Of a stretch of DNA of 64,000 nucleotides, positions 1 through 10,928 are shown in pieces. The first letter of the stretch is position 1. Every line of letters starts with the position of its first letter. The notes under the pieces were generated by a model that was given only the letters and a program-made list of their open reading frames with translations, ran no database searches and was not told the origin of the DNA. Where the stretch lies: the NCBI GenBank assembly GCA_009823505.1, contig VZQC01009555.1, forward strand, positions 401,790 through 465,789, given 5' to 3'. The stretch is from Rhizomys pruinosus (lineage: Eukaryota > Chordata > Mammalia > Rodentia > Spalacidae). A program made the position numbers and the translations under genes.

Positions 1-589
1 GGCCAGGGGGCTGGAGGAGGAAATTGAACCCTTTATCATGTGTCTAATTAGAAATAATATCAACCGTTTATAATATTAGTACATAAGGCCATAAGAATGA
101 CTTTCTATTGCTAAATAAACTTCAAAATTTTTAAAAACTGTTAAGGAACTGGAGGAGGGTGGAAGGAAATGAAATGGGAATTTTGGAGGAAACAGAAAAT
201 ACGTCTCAAGCCCTACAGAAATATTTTCTCTCTAGAACACACAGCAATCTTGGGAATGGAATTGTTTATTTATGATAAGGAAGTATTATCATACAGAGAG
301 ACAAAACTGATTCTACTTCCATCAAATGTGCATATCTATTGGCTCTTCAAAGTCTGAGAATGAATATGAAGATATAAACCACACATAACCCAGAGGGAAG
401 CTCAAGGGTCAAGCCTCACCTCATTATCAACAGCTTGATTTCCTGCTATTGTGGCTCAGAGTCCATATTTCATGTGTGACCCTTCTAAATTGACTTAAAT
501 CTGGCATCTCAGCATCAGTGTCTTTAATAACTTCTTGGCATGATCAGCTATATGCCACTCTCTTTGACATGCATGTACCTCTTTTAAGC
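1..589. other. Unassigned AT-rich sequence
   Basis: I see no gene, SINE or LTR here. The only open frame of note is 62 codons at 169-357 with no recognisable motif. The stretch is best read as intergenic or intronic unique DNA. Confidence 0.5.
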
Positions 590-770
590 TTTGCAACACA
601 CACAGAAGTGTTTTCTATTTCTATCCATATTGTATTGATAGAGAAACAGGCCTACAACCATCAAACAACTCTTTAAAGTCACCTGATATAAGCCACAGCG
701 CCAAAGCTCCAACCTGCATCAGGACAGCTCCACACAGCTAGTGCTATTTCCTGCCTGTGACTGACCATGC
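590..770 (-). mobile_element. MIR-like ancient SINE relic
   Basis: Reading the minus strand gives a MIR-like order: a partly conserved block around the motif for a lost acceptor head, then a core ending in an A-rich 'gataGAGAAACAGGCC'-type segment followed by a region like 'aagTCACctgat...CACAGC'. Similarity is by eye and diffuse, as expected for a mammal-wide interspersed repeat more than 100 My old. Confidence 0.35.
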
Positions 771-1060
771 TTTCCTAATATTTGCTTTAAGTCAGCCTTC
801 TCATGTGTTTGCCTTCTAACTTGACAAATTGCTCATAATCTTTCTGAGATGGCAGAAGAATGAAGAATTGTGCTTAGCAACTTTTAACTAATTATGAATA
901 TAGGATGAACTTACTTTCCTTCTCTCCAAAGAAAATGTTATCTCAGCTCCTCATTAAACTACAGTTGAATCTGCTTGCTTAAATCAGAGATTCACAATGA
1001 ATCCCTCCTTTGAAAGAGTGCCTTCTAGTCTAGAAGCTGCAGAATTGAAGCCTTGTCCTT
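771..1060. other. Unassigned sequence
   Basis: No repeat or coding feature recognised; no open frame above 60 codons that carries a motif. Confidence 0.4.
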
Positions 1061-1470
1061 TAAAAGAGAATAGGGTGCCTCTAATGGTTGGGCTATCTCT
1101 CCAATTCACCAAGCCGGTCAGCTTTCCAGCATGGAGGGAAGGCATTCTTGAGTCTCCAATCGTGGCTTGAGGGGCTATTGACTTTAATGGCTTCTGGAGG
1201 TGGGGGAGAGTCCGTGTTCTTTAAGCGTGTGGTAAGTCAACCTAGAACAAGCACCTCTGTATGGCACCACACCCAAGGGAACATGGGCAGCACAAATTGG
1301 ACTAGATGAGTCATTTTTCTAAAGGACATGAATTAGGGAGAAGGTAGGAAGGTGGGGGTGGATCTGAGAAGAGTTACAGAGAGGAATGGAGGGACAAATA
1401 TGATCAAAATACACTGTATGAAATTCTCAAAGAATTAATTGATCTATAAATTAAAAACTAAAGCTAGGAG
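1061..1470 (+). mobile_element. Old LINE-1 (Lx-type) 3' UTR and 3' end
   Basis: The segment follows the order of older rodent L1 3' UTRs: a 'ttctggaggtgggg' block, a passage with 'cacaccca.gggaacatgggca', 'aaattggact', then the terminal block 'gatctgagaagagtta...gatcaaaatacactgtatg' and an A-rich end near 1425-1465. No ORF2 remains upstream, so it is a 5'-truncated relic. The 73-codon frame at 1088-1309 lies inside this UTR and is not a gene. Confidence 0.6.
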
Positions 1471-1819
1471 GATATGTCTTTACCCTTTATCCTAATACAG
1501 AATATAGAGTAACCGCATCTGTTCTGGGTCAGCTTTCAAAGAGAGTCAGATCTCAGCCCCATCACAGTTTTGGATATTTACAACAGATGTTCTAGGAAGG
1601 AACTATGCTGGACTGGGCCAAAATGATGCTGGTGTTGTGAGGTGCTGCTCCTCCTGAAAGAGGGTGCTATGCACCTGTTCTGAGGCACTGTCTTACTGAG
1701 AAGGGGGTATTCTCTCAATGGTGCATTTGCCTGTAAATGTGGAGGTATGTGCTTAGAAATAATTGTTGAATAATTTTGAAGTAGAAGGAAGGATCATCTC
1801 TCTTCTTTAGCCTTGTTAT
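1471..1819. other. Unassigned sequence
   Basis: No feature recognised apart from general AT richness. Confidence 0.4.
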
Positions 1820-1895
1820 ATAGGGATTGAACCTGGGCAGAGCCTTATGCATACCAGGCAAATGCTCTTAACATTGATCTACATTCCCAGCCCAA
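1820..1895 (-). mobile_element. ID-like SINE fragment
   Basis: On the minus strand the sequence reads as a tRNA-Ala-derived ID head: 'GGGCTGGGAATGTAGATCAA', a short spacer, then a B-box-like 'CAGGTTCAATCCC'. About 75 bp, as for an ID core, but several mismatches and no clear A tail. Confidence 0.5.
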
Positions 1896-3070
1896 ATACT
1901 TCTGCTTTTACCAATACACACATTATTCAAGACTTGGTACCAATGGGTTAAAATACTGTAATATTTTCTCCATGATAGATTAGACATAATCTTGTTATTA
2001 CTACATAGACCCTAGAACCCTTAGGTAGCCAAAGAGCTGTCACTAGCAACAACTATGACCCTTTCCAGGAAGATGTCCACAGACTCAGGGTCACCAACCA
2101 TCACTCTTGTGAAGCAGACCAGGGTTAACAGTATCTATTTTTAAACCATGCAAATAAGCAAATCACAATAGAAGATACTTTACTAAAACCTTAATCCTTT
2201 ATAGAATAAACTATGCTTATAGAATCTAATTCCAATTCAGGAGATGGAACAGATTAAAATAACTTAAGGCTCTTTCATGCCTGCTAATCTTAGATCCTGT
2301 TGCCCCTTAAATGTTATTACATCTTAAGGTCATGTTGGAAAAATTTGTAGATATCCTTATCATTCTTCTAAAACAAATCCTTTCACAGATGCATGTGGGA
2401 GGGAGATAATTCCCTTACTTTACCCACAGTGCAGTAACCCTTTTCACATGCATAATTTCAGAGGGCTTCTTATAATTTTCATGCATTTGTGACTGGTGTG
2501 AATCCAGTGGTGAAGGGAATGTGTGTTCTCAGTTATTAGATAATATCAGAGAGAGTTTTATCTGCCCAAGGAGAAAAATGAAAGAGTTCATTTGAAAGGA
2601 AAATTGTTCTCAGACTTCCCCAAAGAAAGAAAATAAAAACATCGCTATAGTTCCATTAGTTCAGAGTTTCCTTATGTACATGGAGAAAGAGGTACTTCCT
2701 GAACTTTCCATGGTTATTATTATTATACTTCAGAAAGAATCAGAGGTGCTTATAAAGTTATGAGCAGGAAGTGAACTACTTTACTAAGTTTATTCTTTGA
2801 TTTTCAGCTCCAGTTCCTGACATGACTTATCGAGTACTCCTTTATTCCCCCAAGATGTTTCACTAAATCGATTCAGGCTTATAGATGAAATGAGCCATCT
2901 TGTCAGTAGACTGACTAACAGGTTCAATGAATTGATTAAATGTTTCAGTCTATTGACAGGTTAGCCTGACAGAAAACTTTTGCATATGCAGAATTTCTGA
3001 TGGTGATGCACACACACTGGACTCCAGCCATAAAAGGCATCACCTCAACATGACTAATATCACCAATTAA
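1896..3070. other. Unassigned sequence
   Basis: Over 1.1 kb in which I recognise no repeat family and no gene. Open frames are short (up to 66 codons on the minus strand at 2945-3145, which runs into the L1 tail). Confidence 0.4.
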
Positions 3071-3172
3071 AAAAAAAGTGTCCAGGGGCAGGGTTTGGGG
3101 AAGGAGTCTAAATTTGATGAGAAAAATGTTATATAAAGTATACAAAAGTTCAATAAAAATTAAGAAAAAGTG
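3071..3172 (+). mobile_element. LINE-1 3' terminal fragment
   Basis: About 100 bp with the L1 tail order used elsewhere in the window: G-rich 'ggggcagggtttgggga', 'gtctaaatttgatgagaaaaatg', 'tatac aaaagttcaataaaaatt', then A-rich sequence. Severely 5'-truncated; no TSD was found. Confidence 0.5.
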
Positions 3173-3260
3173 TCAATTTTGGCCAAACTTAAACACAAAG
3201 TCCATGCAATCATAATGCATATCTTTGACCATGCATTTCACTATGAACATTATTTCTTTT

Positions 3261-3761
3261 TTTGAATTTTATTACTTTTTTTTTTTTAATTTTTTTTTTA
3301 TTATTTATTTTTTTTTTTTTGTATGTGTATGAATGTACTGTCTGCATGCAGGTCTGTGCACCCGTGTCGTGCAATGCCGCGGAGGTCAGAAGAGGGTCTC
3401 GGATTCCCCTGGAACTGGAGTTCTCCTGGAATTGGAGTTACAGACGGTTCTTAGCTGCCATGTGGGTGCTGGGGATCGAACCCGGGTCCTCTGCAAGAGC
3501 GTCGGTGCTCTTAACCTCTAGGCTATCTCTCCAGCCCCTTGAATTTTATTACTTTTATTTTATGTGTATTAGTGTATTGTCTGTATACATGTTAGTGCAC
3601 CCATGTTGTGCAATGCCCCCTGGAATTAAAAAGGAGGTGTCAGATCCCCTGGAACTGGAGTTATGATGGTTGCTATCTGCCACGCGGGTGCTGGGAATCG
3701 AACCCGGGTCCTCTGCAAGAGCAGTCAGTGCTCTTAAATACTAAGCCATCTCTCCAGTCCC
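3261..3761 (-). mobile_element. Older B2 SINE split by a younger B2
   Basis: The two halves, 3261-3279 (A-tail side, minus strand) and 3557-3761, rejoin as one B2. The flanks form a target-site duplication: tgaacattatttctttt at 3244-3260 and tgaacattatctctttt at 3762-3778 (one mismatch). The body carries the B2 head (reverse of 'ctggagagatggct...agcactgactgctcttgcagagg') and a B box. Several short deletions and mismatches relative to the inner copy show it is older. Confidence 0.85.
3280..3538 (-). mobile_element. Young B2 SINE nested in an older B2
   Basis: Full-length B2 on the minus strand. An 18-bp perfect target-site duplication, ttgaattttattactttt, lies at 3262-3279 and 3539-3556. Reading minus, the tRNA-derived head with A and B boxes (GGTTCGATCC type) starts at 3538 and the A/T-rich tail ends near 3280. 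Many CpG sites are still present (e.g. near 3370-3400 and 3475-3485), which argues for recent insertion. Antisense open frames here are not genes. Confidence 0.93.
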
Positions 3762-3778
3762 TGAACATTATCTCTTTT

Positions 3779-4439
3779 AAGAAGCATCCCTGAGATGAAA
3801 AGAAGAAACAATGGTACTAAGATATTCATTATGGTCATCAAAACTGGACTCTGAGATGTCCAAAAGTGTATAAAGTGTTCAGTGGACATTTGTAATTATT
3901 CAAACTATAATAAAATACAGCAACTTTTAAAATGATGCCAATAAAATACTTGTAGTAAACGTAGTATATACATAAAGTCTGTGGTCTTGACTGAATAGTT
4001 TCTATAGTCTGACAGCCTGTAGTCACTGTAAATCTTGGTGGCCTGAGTCTTCCTTCCTGCTATTTATCCCATTCTTCGCATGCATTTTGAAGTCACCTTT
4101 GGATGACCACACTGTTGTACCCTTCTGGAATGAATGGCAATCATAATTAATTGAGATGGATCCATTGTTGTCACCCACGTGGAGGATGCTTTAAGCACCC
4201 TTAGAATCCATGAGTTTCTTAAGTCTTCCACAGTGTAGCAACCCTCCAAACAGCAGAGATTTTTACTGCTAAATTAAATTTAAAATCCAATTACCATAAA
4301 TAAGAAATAGTGTTGGTTAAATATATCATCTGTTGGTCCTCTAATCAGGCATGGCCACAATCCACACAATGTTCTTCCCTCCTAGAATCAGGCTGGCAGC
4401 TTCACGAGGTTACAAGTCTCCTGCCGGCAGGAGACAGTT
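3779..4439. other. Unassigned sequence with a 20-bp palindrome
   Basis: No gene or repeat family recognised. A perfect 20-bp inverted repeat (half site gtctcctgcc) sits at 4416-4435, just beside the LTR-like stretch that follows. Confidence 0.45.
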
Positions 4440-4870
4440 CCTAGGCTGTGCTTTTGGCAAGAAGTGCGGTGGGGACCTCGAGAAGTCACCCAAAGAGAAA
4501 TAAAAAAATCGGACTCAAAGGGATGGTCCAGGAGATAGACTCAGTTTTATTCATGCCAGCAGTGTGTTTATATACTAAAGGCTACTGTCCTCTGGGCAAG
4601 GAAGGGGGTGGGGGGGCAGGTGGAAGGGAGGAGCGAGCCACCTTGGCTCCTATGGGGTACTGCAGAGCTCCTGTTTGTGCAACCAGTAAACTAGTGGTTT
4701 GACATTTTGCTCAATACCTTAAGGGAAGGGGCCATCTGGGTCTGGAAGTTTGCAGAGATAGGCAAGGCAGGAAAAACTGCAATATCCCGACTTCACGGAG
4801 CTACAGATAACTCACAGAGACAACGTGAATGCCCAGGGAGATAGTAGATAACTCTTGGAAGTTCCAGGAC
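4440..4870 (-). mobile_element. Possible ERV LTR, minus strand
   Basis: On the minus strand a TATA-like 'tatataaac' near 4567-4575 is followed within about 30 bases by an AATAAAACTGAG poly(A)-signal block (4536-4549) and then a pyrimidine-rich U5-like stretch. That order is typical of an ERVK-type LTR. I could not fix the TG...CA ends or a TSD, so the limits are approximate and a non-LTR origin is possible. Confidence 0.35.
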
Positions 4871-5819
4871 TGGACTAACAGGTCCTTCTCAAGCCAGGCA
4901 AAGTTTCATTCCTACAAAATAGTACATCTGCATCTGCACATTTTTCTCACCAAGCTCAGGATAAAAATATTGTCTTATTTCTTTGATTCCACTTGTCATT
5001 TCACAAGGCAGATCCACCATGGATTTAAGTATAAAGTTCAATGTTATAGTCACATGCAATGAGGTTGCAAGGCTTCCTCCAGCCACCAATCATAGCACCC
5101 ATACAACTTTGGTTCTCCAGTAAGCCTTGGAGATAAAGGCTGATCCTGATCACCGTGAACGACACTCCACAGCATAGAAAAGGCACTCCATTGTGCCACC
5201 TGCCCGCCGCCCCATCCTCTTCCTTCATAACACCTCACATAAGTGAAAATCTTTGTAAGGCCAACACAAACACTTGCTGGCTTCCTACCCTGCTCACACC
5301 AGATTCAGATGTGGAAATGATACTTGTGACTGTGTTCTCTTCTTGTTGAAATGTCTGTCATACATTTATCGTGAGCCTCCTAACTGACAACCAGTTTAAG
5401 TGAAACACAAGAAAGCTGTTTAAACAGACAAGGTTTCTCACACCCACTGCAGTTCATCTTGCAGGGTAGGGCATAGAAGATTGGCAATAAAGAATAAGTA
5501 ACTCAATACTGGAAAATATTAATGGATGATGCACACTGTTTAAAAAGCTAAGTAGAGCAGGACAGGGTGAATCTGACTAAGGAATATGAAAGGGGAGCTA
5601 GGAAGAAAACGAGTCTAAATGAGCCTAGAGGTACAGGGTTGATATGCATGCTTAAGACAGGACTTTTAAAAACCATGCAAGAGAAGGTAGTTTGTCTGTG
5701 ATCACATCACAAGTTAGTTCCACTCTAAGAAGGGGAACTCACATGTGTCCCGAGTCTGCTAAAAGCTACCCCAGTCTCTTCCCATTAGGGTCTTCTGTGT
5801 CATAGGGTGGAACAGGGTT
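4871..5819. other. Unassigned sequence
   Basis: No gene or repeat recognised. Overlapping open frames of 60-77 codons on both strands around 4830-5350 carry no motif. Confidence 0.4.
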
Positions 5820-5940
5820 CAAGCCCTATGGATTCCTGAGGAGGTGACTTAACTCTGGTACATAAGCCTTTCTTGTCTAGAAAATAAAGATAATTATAGA
5901 ATGCCCATACAGAATTCTACAAGGATAAAAGAAAATGATA
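5820..5940 (+). mobile_element. MIR-like relic
   Basis: The order 'tgacttaactctggtacataagcc' then 'cttgtctagaaaataaagataat' follows the MIR core ('...tgacttaacctctctgagcc...' then 'tcatctgtaaaatggggataat'). Weak, ancient match read by eye. Confidence 0.35.
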
Positions 5941-6983
5941 TACAGAAAACATTTTAAATAATCTATAGGAATAGTGTAAGCATGCAGTGAACAGCAGGCG
6001 AGCCTGGTGGTGGGGAGGGGGCATTTGATTTTGATCTCATTTAAATATGAATCACCAATGGATACCACCTTCTACTTTATATGGACAATAGATGAGCATC
6101 TGCTTCGGTGTGAACACCAGCTTCCTCTCCAAAATGAAATTCAAGTTGAAAATTAATCCCCAGTGCAGTGGTATTAAATGGAATGCCCACTGGGAGGTGA
6201 CCAAGTCCCCAGTGCTCTGCTCTGGGAAGGGATCAGAATCCTTCTCATGGGCCAAGGGCTGGAGCAGCATTTCTTTCTTGCTTTTCTGACACCTGCCATG
6301 TGAGCTCAAAGAATCTGAGACCCCAAAAGACCCAACAAGGCCCCAACATGGAGGCTCGGACTGGGCCCTCACTAGAAGCCAAACCTTCTAATAACTTGAT
6401 TTTGGCCTTTTGTACCTTCAACACTATAAAATTAAAGAAAAAATAATAAATAAAATATATGTTTTAACAAGTTATGTTGTTCAGAGAACAGTAATACACA
6501 GGCAAAGTAGGAAATAACTTCTCAGGGGAGCAGTTATCTCTGGTGGGTTTTGTTTATTTTTAATCTTGTTTGCCTATTTGTTCATATTTGTTCATCTAAT
6601 TCCATTAGATCCTGAAATTTTTCAATGAAAAAAGAATCAATTCTGCTTAGTGGCTTGTGCCAGGCAGAGATCAAACAAAGCAGGTCCGGGGAGCAGGTAA
6701 AAGTTTCTTTGTTCAGACACTGAACTGACTGGATATTAGTTCATCTTTGAGAAAAAATTGACTTTTCACAACGCCTTCCAAATTTGCCAGGAGAATAAAT
6801 GCTTCAATTTCTCCTATGATATAGAAAACCATAGCAACCACAAGGGAAGTACATATCTCCTAAGAGCACCTTTCTGAAATTTATCCAGCCTTCCAAGAAC
6901 AACAATTTGCCAGATGACTTAGGACACATGTTCTGTCTCTTCCCCATTTCTTAGGCTACCATCTAATCATGCGGTATTTCCTC
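5941..6983. other. Unassigned sequence
   Basis: No gene supported. The longest frame is 106 codons on the minus strand (6052-6372) with no recognisable domain and an opposing 65-codon frame across the same bases. Confidence 0.4.
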
Positions 6984-7038
6984 CTAGACTCTAAGCTCCT
7001 TAAGGAAAAGCCCCATGTCTTATCCAATTCTGGTTTTC

Positions 7039-7217
7039 TTTTTTTATTAATTTTTTAATTTATTTCCGTATGTGTATGAATGTACTGTCTGCATGCAGGT
7101 TTGTGCACCCGTGTCGTGCAATGCTGCAGAGGTCAGAAGAGGGTCTCAGATTCCCCTGGAACTGGAGTTCTCCTGGAATTGGAGTTTCAGACGGTTCTCG
7201 GCCACCATGTGGGTGCT
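7039..7217 (-). mobile_element. B2 SINE, tail-side part, interrupted
   Basis: Minus-strand B2 whose 3' part lies here and whose 5' head is at 8716-8810. A TSD of ccaattctggttttc frames the reunited copy (7024-7038 and 8809-8823). The last 25 bases here (7193-7217) are repeated right after the N at 8716-8740, so the two parts overlap rather than being separated by a true insertion. Confidence 0.88.
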
Positions 7218-8579
7218 TGGGAGGCCCGCAGGCTCCTTACTCTTCTCCAAAGTGCCACATTCCCATAAACGGCAAAATGCAATGACATCTGTATTACAAT
7301 CAAAGGTCTTAATTGATCCACACAGAAAGACAAAAGCCCAATGAGCAGGACTGGAAAAAATTAAACACAGACTTCTTAATAAAATTGAAGATAGATTAAT
7401 AAAGCTGAAAATAGTCTCCCAGCATTGCAAGGCATGTTTATTTCCATTTAAATAGATGACTTCCCAGAGACTGTTACCAGCTCAGCAGGGATCCTGGGAG
7501 CGAAGTGCTTTCCCCTCCTGTGCATTCGAAGCTCTTTTCTGCTTATGTCCCACTGGAGACTGCGACACTCATCTGCTGATCGGGATGAGATCATATGCAT
7601 GGCCGAGTAACGCCAATATTTTCAAATGCCTGCATCTGGAGTACTCTGAACAGATATGCTGCAACTTCCTAAAAGAACATGATGGTGCTTCTGGAGAAAG
7701 ACACCTTCCTCGAAAAGAAGGATGGATGGAGGATCGGCTGGCTGAGGAACACCACCCTGATTAGAAAAGCTGCTCCTGCTGCTGATAATGATGATGTCCT
7801 CAAACCGATGAAATCTAGGAATGCTTTGGCCAGCCACCTGTCATGCATCCCATTCTTGCTGCAGAGGAAAGGAAGCCACTTGAAGACCATAGGAAGAAGG
7901 CAGCCCCCATCAGTGGTTTGCAGGGCAGCAGCCAGACATGAGGCCACCCAAGCAGAAGGGGTAACTGAGGGCAGACAAAAGATTCCCATGGAAACTCCAA
8001 GGCCATTTCCGGAAGGAATGGTGATGAGCGCGTATTAGAGCAGGTAACTCGTCCTGCAACTGAGCACTGATGAAGGGAAGCTCCATTCAGTCTCAAGAAG
8101 GCTTTTGAGAAAAAGGAGAGGGAACATAGTTCTAGAAACTGCAAAATCATGAAACCTGCTCACAGAGCAACTGACACTGAGAGAGTCAGGAAACATAATG
8201 TAAGGATCTGGAAGGGGCAGCAACTGTGCTGAGGAGTGTGAGAAAAACAGTGTCCTAATCACAAGAATTAGAACCATGTGCAGTGAACTCTCTAATAAGA
8301 TTAAGTAATCAGTGTAAAGAGTTCATCACTGAAAAGCAAATCCACAGAAATATCAAATGTTCACCTTGAGACTTGAAAATGTTAACCTGATGAATAAACT
8401 TTGATAGGTAAAATTAACAGTAATTGCAAGGTATAAAATGTGAAGTGATGGTGAATGCTGACGAGCTTTGACAAACTCAAGCTGCAAACAGTGTCAGCCA
8501 TGCGGGGCGGGGGCCTGGTACTCATCAGCCACAACTTTTCCTTTCCCTCTACTGCTCCCTCTTACTATTTTGCATCTTT
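7218..8579. other. Unrecognised sequence X, first copy
   Basis: Not a repeat I recognise. It has overlapping open frames of 80-119 codons on both strands (e.g. 7456-7764 +, 7679-8038 +, 7815-8150 -), none with a known motif, and their overlap argues that at most one could ever have been coding. An exonic or pseudogene origin cannot be excluded. The stretch is probably an assembly copy of 10929-12290. Confidence 0.4.
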
Positions 8580-8714
8580 TTTTTTTCATGCAATTAATTT
8601 TTTTAATTGATGCTTTTTGTATTTCATACATCATTTTCCAATTCAGTTCAGGCATATATCCCCTTCCCTTCACCCTGCCCCACCCCTACCCATCCCAGAT
8701 CATGCATTCTGCCA

Positions 8715-8715
8715 N
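8715..8715. other. Single-N assembly join
   Basis: The only ambiguous base in the window. Sequence left of it follows the second duplicate copy; sequence right of it restarts inside the B2, repeating 25 bases already present at 7193-7217. This is the signature of two contigs joined with a placeholder. Confidence 0.95.
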
Positions 8716-8810
8716 GGTTCTCGGCCACCATGTGGGTGCTGGGGATCGAACCCGGGTCCTCTGTAAGAGCAGTCGGTGCTCTTAACTGCTAGGCCATCTC
8801 TCCAGCCCCC
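8716..8810 (-). mobile_element. B2 SINE, 5' head part
   Basis: Contains the tRNA-derived head of the B2 begun at 7039: B box (reverse of GGTTCGATCCCC) at about 8746-8757 and the start of the element near 8808-8810, followed by the right-hand TSD aattctggttttc. Confidence 0.9.
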
Positions 8811-8823
8811 AATTCTGGTTTTC

Positions 8824-10084
8824 ATAGCTCTACTTGGCTTGAGCGCAATAGGGGTCCAGCATCCACCAGCCAGACAACCTCTTTGAGCTGATCACCTGTT
8901 CACCAAGTGAGGTTTCATATCCTAAGGCCCTCCTTTGAAGTACTGCAGAGAATATGTCACACCTCCTACTATCAATACACCCTACATTTCCGTTATCCTG
9001 GCAGAGCCAAGACACCTCACACCTGATCCTCCCACATTCCCTAATCCCCATTCCCACCTCACAAGGTCTGGTGAATAGTATAAAGGCCCTGACTTTTGCC
9101 AATAAAGTTATTTCCTCCTGTGAAATTTCTCCTGGCTCCTCTCTTGAGTCCCTATTTCTACTTTCCCCAGGCTCCAGGAAACTTCTCCCTCCCCCTCCCT
9201 GCCACCACTTGAGATTCCGTGCACCAGGCTGGCCCAGCTGCATTGGACAAACGGCAACCTCCACTCACAGAACAGGGAGGAAGTTACAGCAAGCACCTAG
9301 CATGGCACATTGGATAGGAACCTGATTAATGTCGAGTCAGTATGTGAATTTATAATGCCTGATGTCACAGCTTACTCCTGGCTACTGAGCGGACAGTCCT
9401 GCTATGCCATGGATGAGGACAGCACTTCCTTACATTTCTACCTAAGGAAAGAAGACAGGATACCAGCCAATGTCATAGACACTGACAGGTCATTAAGAAA
9501 CTCAGGCAAGGGCATCTGGTCTCCTGACACTGTCATCTACAAAGATCACACTCGAAAACTATGGATCAAGATACAGAAGAGGAGTCAACCAAAGATCTCA
9601 TATTGCATTAATAAGTTTTCAATGCTGTCCTTGGGCCACTTGAATCGCCACCCAGGGCCTGTGCAGCCTGTGGACTATGAGTGGACATCCAGGTAGAATC
9701 TCTTTCAAGTTTCACTTTAGACACAGATGAAGGACCTGCTCTGAGGTAATGCTGCCTTCAAATACAATGAAAGCAGATCTTCAAAAGCACCTGCAACCCT
9801 GGGGATTAGTTTTCCGGAATGCTTTTTCTTGGAGCCCGTCTACCCTGTAGTAGGAAAGTCTGTCAAACCTAGTGGACCTAGAGAGAATGTGGAATGAGAT
9901 ACAGACACTCCAGATGTGTACCAAGTACCCGCCATGGGAGCGAAACCATTTTTTATTATCATCCACAGGAAGAGGTCCCATCTTTCTGCATTAGAACCGA
10001 GTGATTGCTGCTGGTACCCACGGATCAGGATAGTCCAGCTGAGCAAGCCGACCCCAGATCATGAGAAATAATGCTTTTACATGT
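8824..10084. other. Unique sequence Y between the two duplicate copies
   Basis: No repeat family recognised. A tataaagg at 9079 followed by an AATAAA at 9101 resembles the U3/R part of an LTR but no ends were found. The largest frames are 123 codons (8954-9325 +) and 128 codons (9310-9696 +), overlapping each other and without known motifs; a 144-codon frame runs antisense at 8830-9264. I do not call a gene. Confidence 0.4.
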
Positions 10085-10275
10085 CTATTATTTTCAGTAA
10101 TGTATATATGTTTGTGTGTCTGTGTATGGGTTTGAGCCAGCCGTGTTGGGTCCACCTGGAGCTGGAGTTATAGGTAGCTGGGAGACACTCTGCATGGGTG
10201 CTAGAATCTGAACAGGGTTCTCTCCAAGAACAGTACATTCTCTTAAACACAGAGACTTCTCTCCAACCCCACATT
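10085..10275 (-). mobile_element. Old B2-related SINE relic
   Basis: Minus-strand B2-like order: 'gtgggtgctagaatc...gggttctctccaagaacagt.cattctcttaa' and a 'ctctccaacccc' end, with many mismatches. No TSD seen. Confidence 0.5.
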
Positions 10276-10694
10276 AGTGTTGTTTTGAGACAGAAGAATG
10301 GCTTTTGAGGTTTTAAATGACTGGAAAATTCAAAGGGAAAATAGCATTATGAAGCACATACAGATTATGTAAATGTTTAGTTAGTGTCCACAGCCCATGC
10401 TAATTAGTCCACATGCTAGCTATGGAACCTCAGGCTTAAGAGTGGCTGAGATCAAGAAGATCAATGGCCCTAAAGGTGGAAAGTCGTTATTTTCTAATCC
10501 TACACACAATGCATACCAATGGCTAGCTCTCGCCTCCTCAGTGTCCAGCTTAATATACACGACTAATTTATATCCATCCAAGGACATTTTTAGAAAGAAA
10601 AAAGAAATAGCTGACTGAAATTTCCCAGGTCCAGGTGTAAGCAATAGCCAAGACCACTTTTGCCATGACAAGCCAGCTAAGCACACGTTCCTGA
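10276..10694. other. Unassigned sequence
   Basis: No gene or repeat recognised; opposing open frames of 73 (+) and 88 (-) codons overlap at 10397-10686 without motifs. Confidence 0.4.
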
Positions 10695-10749
10695 CTAGAC
10701 TCTAAGCTCCTTAAGGAAAAGCCCCATGTCTTATCCAATTCTGGTTTTC

Positions 10750-10928
10750 TTTTTTTATTAATTTTTTAATTTATTTCCGTATGTGTATGAATGTACTGTC
10801 TGCATGCAGGTTTGTGCACCCGTGTCGTGCAATGCTGCGGAGGTCAGAAGAGGGTCTCAGATTCTCCTGGAACTGGAGTTCTCCGGGAATTGGAGTTTCA
10901 GATGGTTCTCGGCCACCATGTGGGTGCT
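10750..10928 (-). mobile_element. Truncated B2 SINE
   Basis: Same tail-side portion of B2 as 7039-7217, with four substitutions relative to it (10839, 10865, 10885, 10903). It lacks the tRNA-derived head: after 'gtgggtgctt' the sequence goes directly into X. The promoter boxes are therefore absent. Confidence 0.85.

Larger units (their letters stand above)
6984..8714. repeat. First copy of a 1.73-kb duplicated segment
   Basis: This segment matches 10695-12425 at a constant offset of 3,711 bp. The left 54 bp match, the B2 part has four substitutions (7128, 7154, 7174, 7192), and the last 1.5 kb (7193-8714) appear identical by eye. It ends exactly at the single N at 8715. The contrast between a diverged 0.2 kb and an unchanged 1.5 kb points to misassembly rather than an old duplication. 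Confidence 0.85.

Noticed and set aside
3262..3666. Recurrent frames with CTVCMQVCAPVSCNA and similar (also at 7072, 10783, 15129, 43391, 58152, 59552)
   Set aside because: These are antisense readings of B2 SINE bodies and appear at every B2; not genes.
7456..8150. Sequence X frames (102-119 codons) as a conserved gene because they occur twice
   Set aside because: The second occurrence is an apparently identical assembly duplicate, so repetition gives no evidence of selection; frames overlap on both strands without motifs.
9310..9696. 128-codon frame as a gene
   Set aside because: No recognisable domain, overlapped by another frame, no splice or promoter evidence; left as unassigned.
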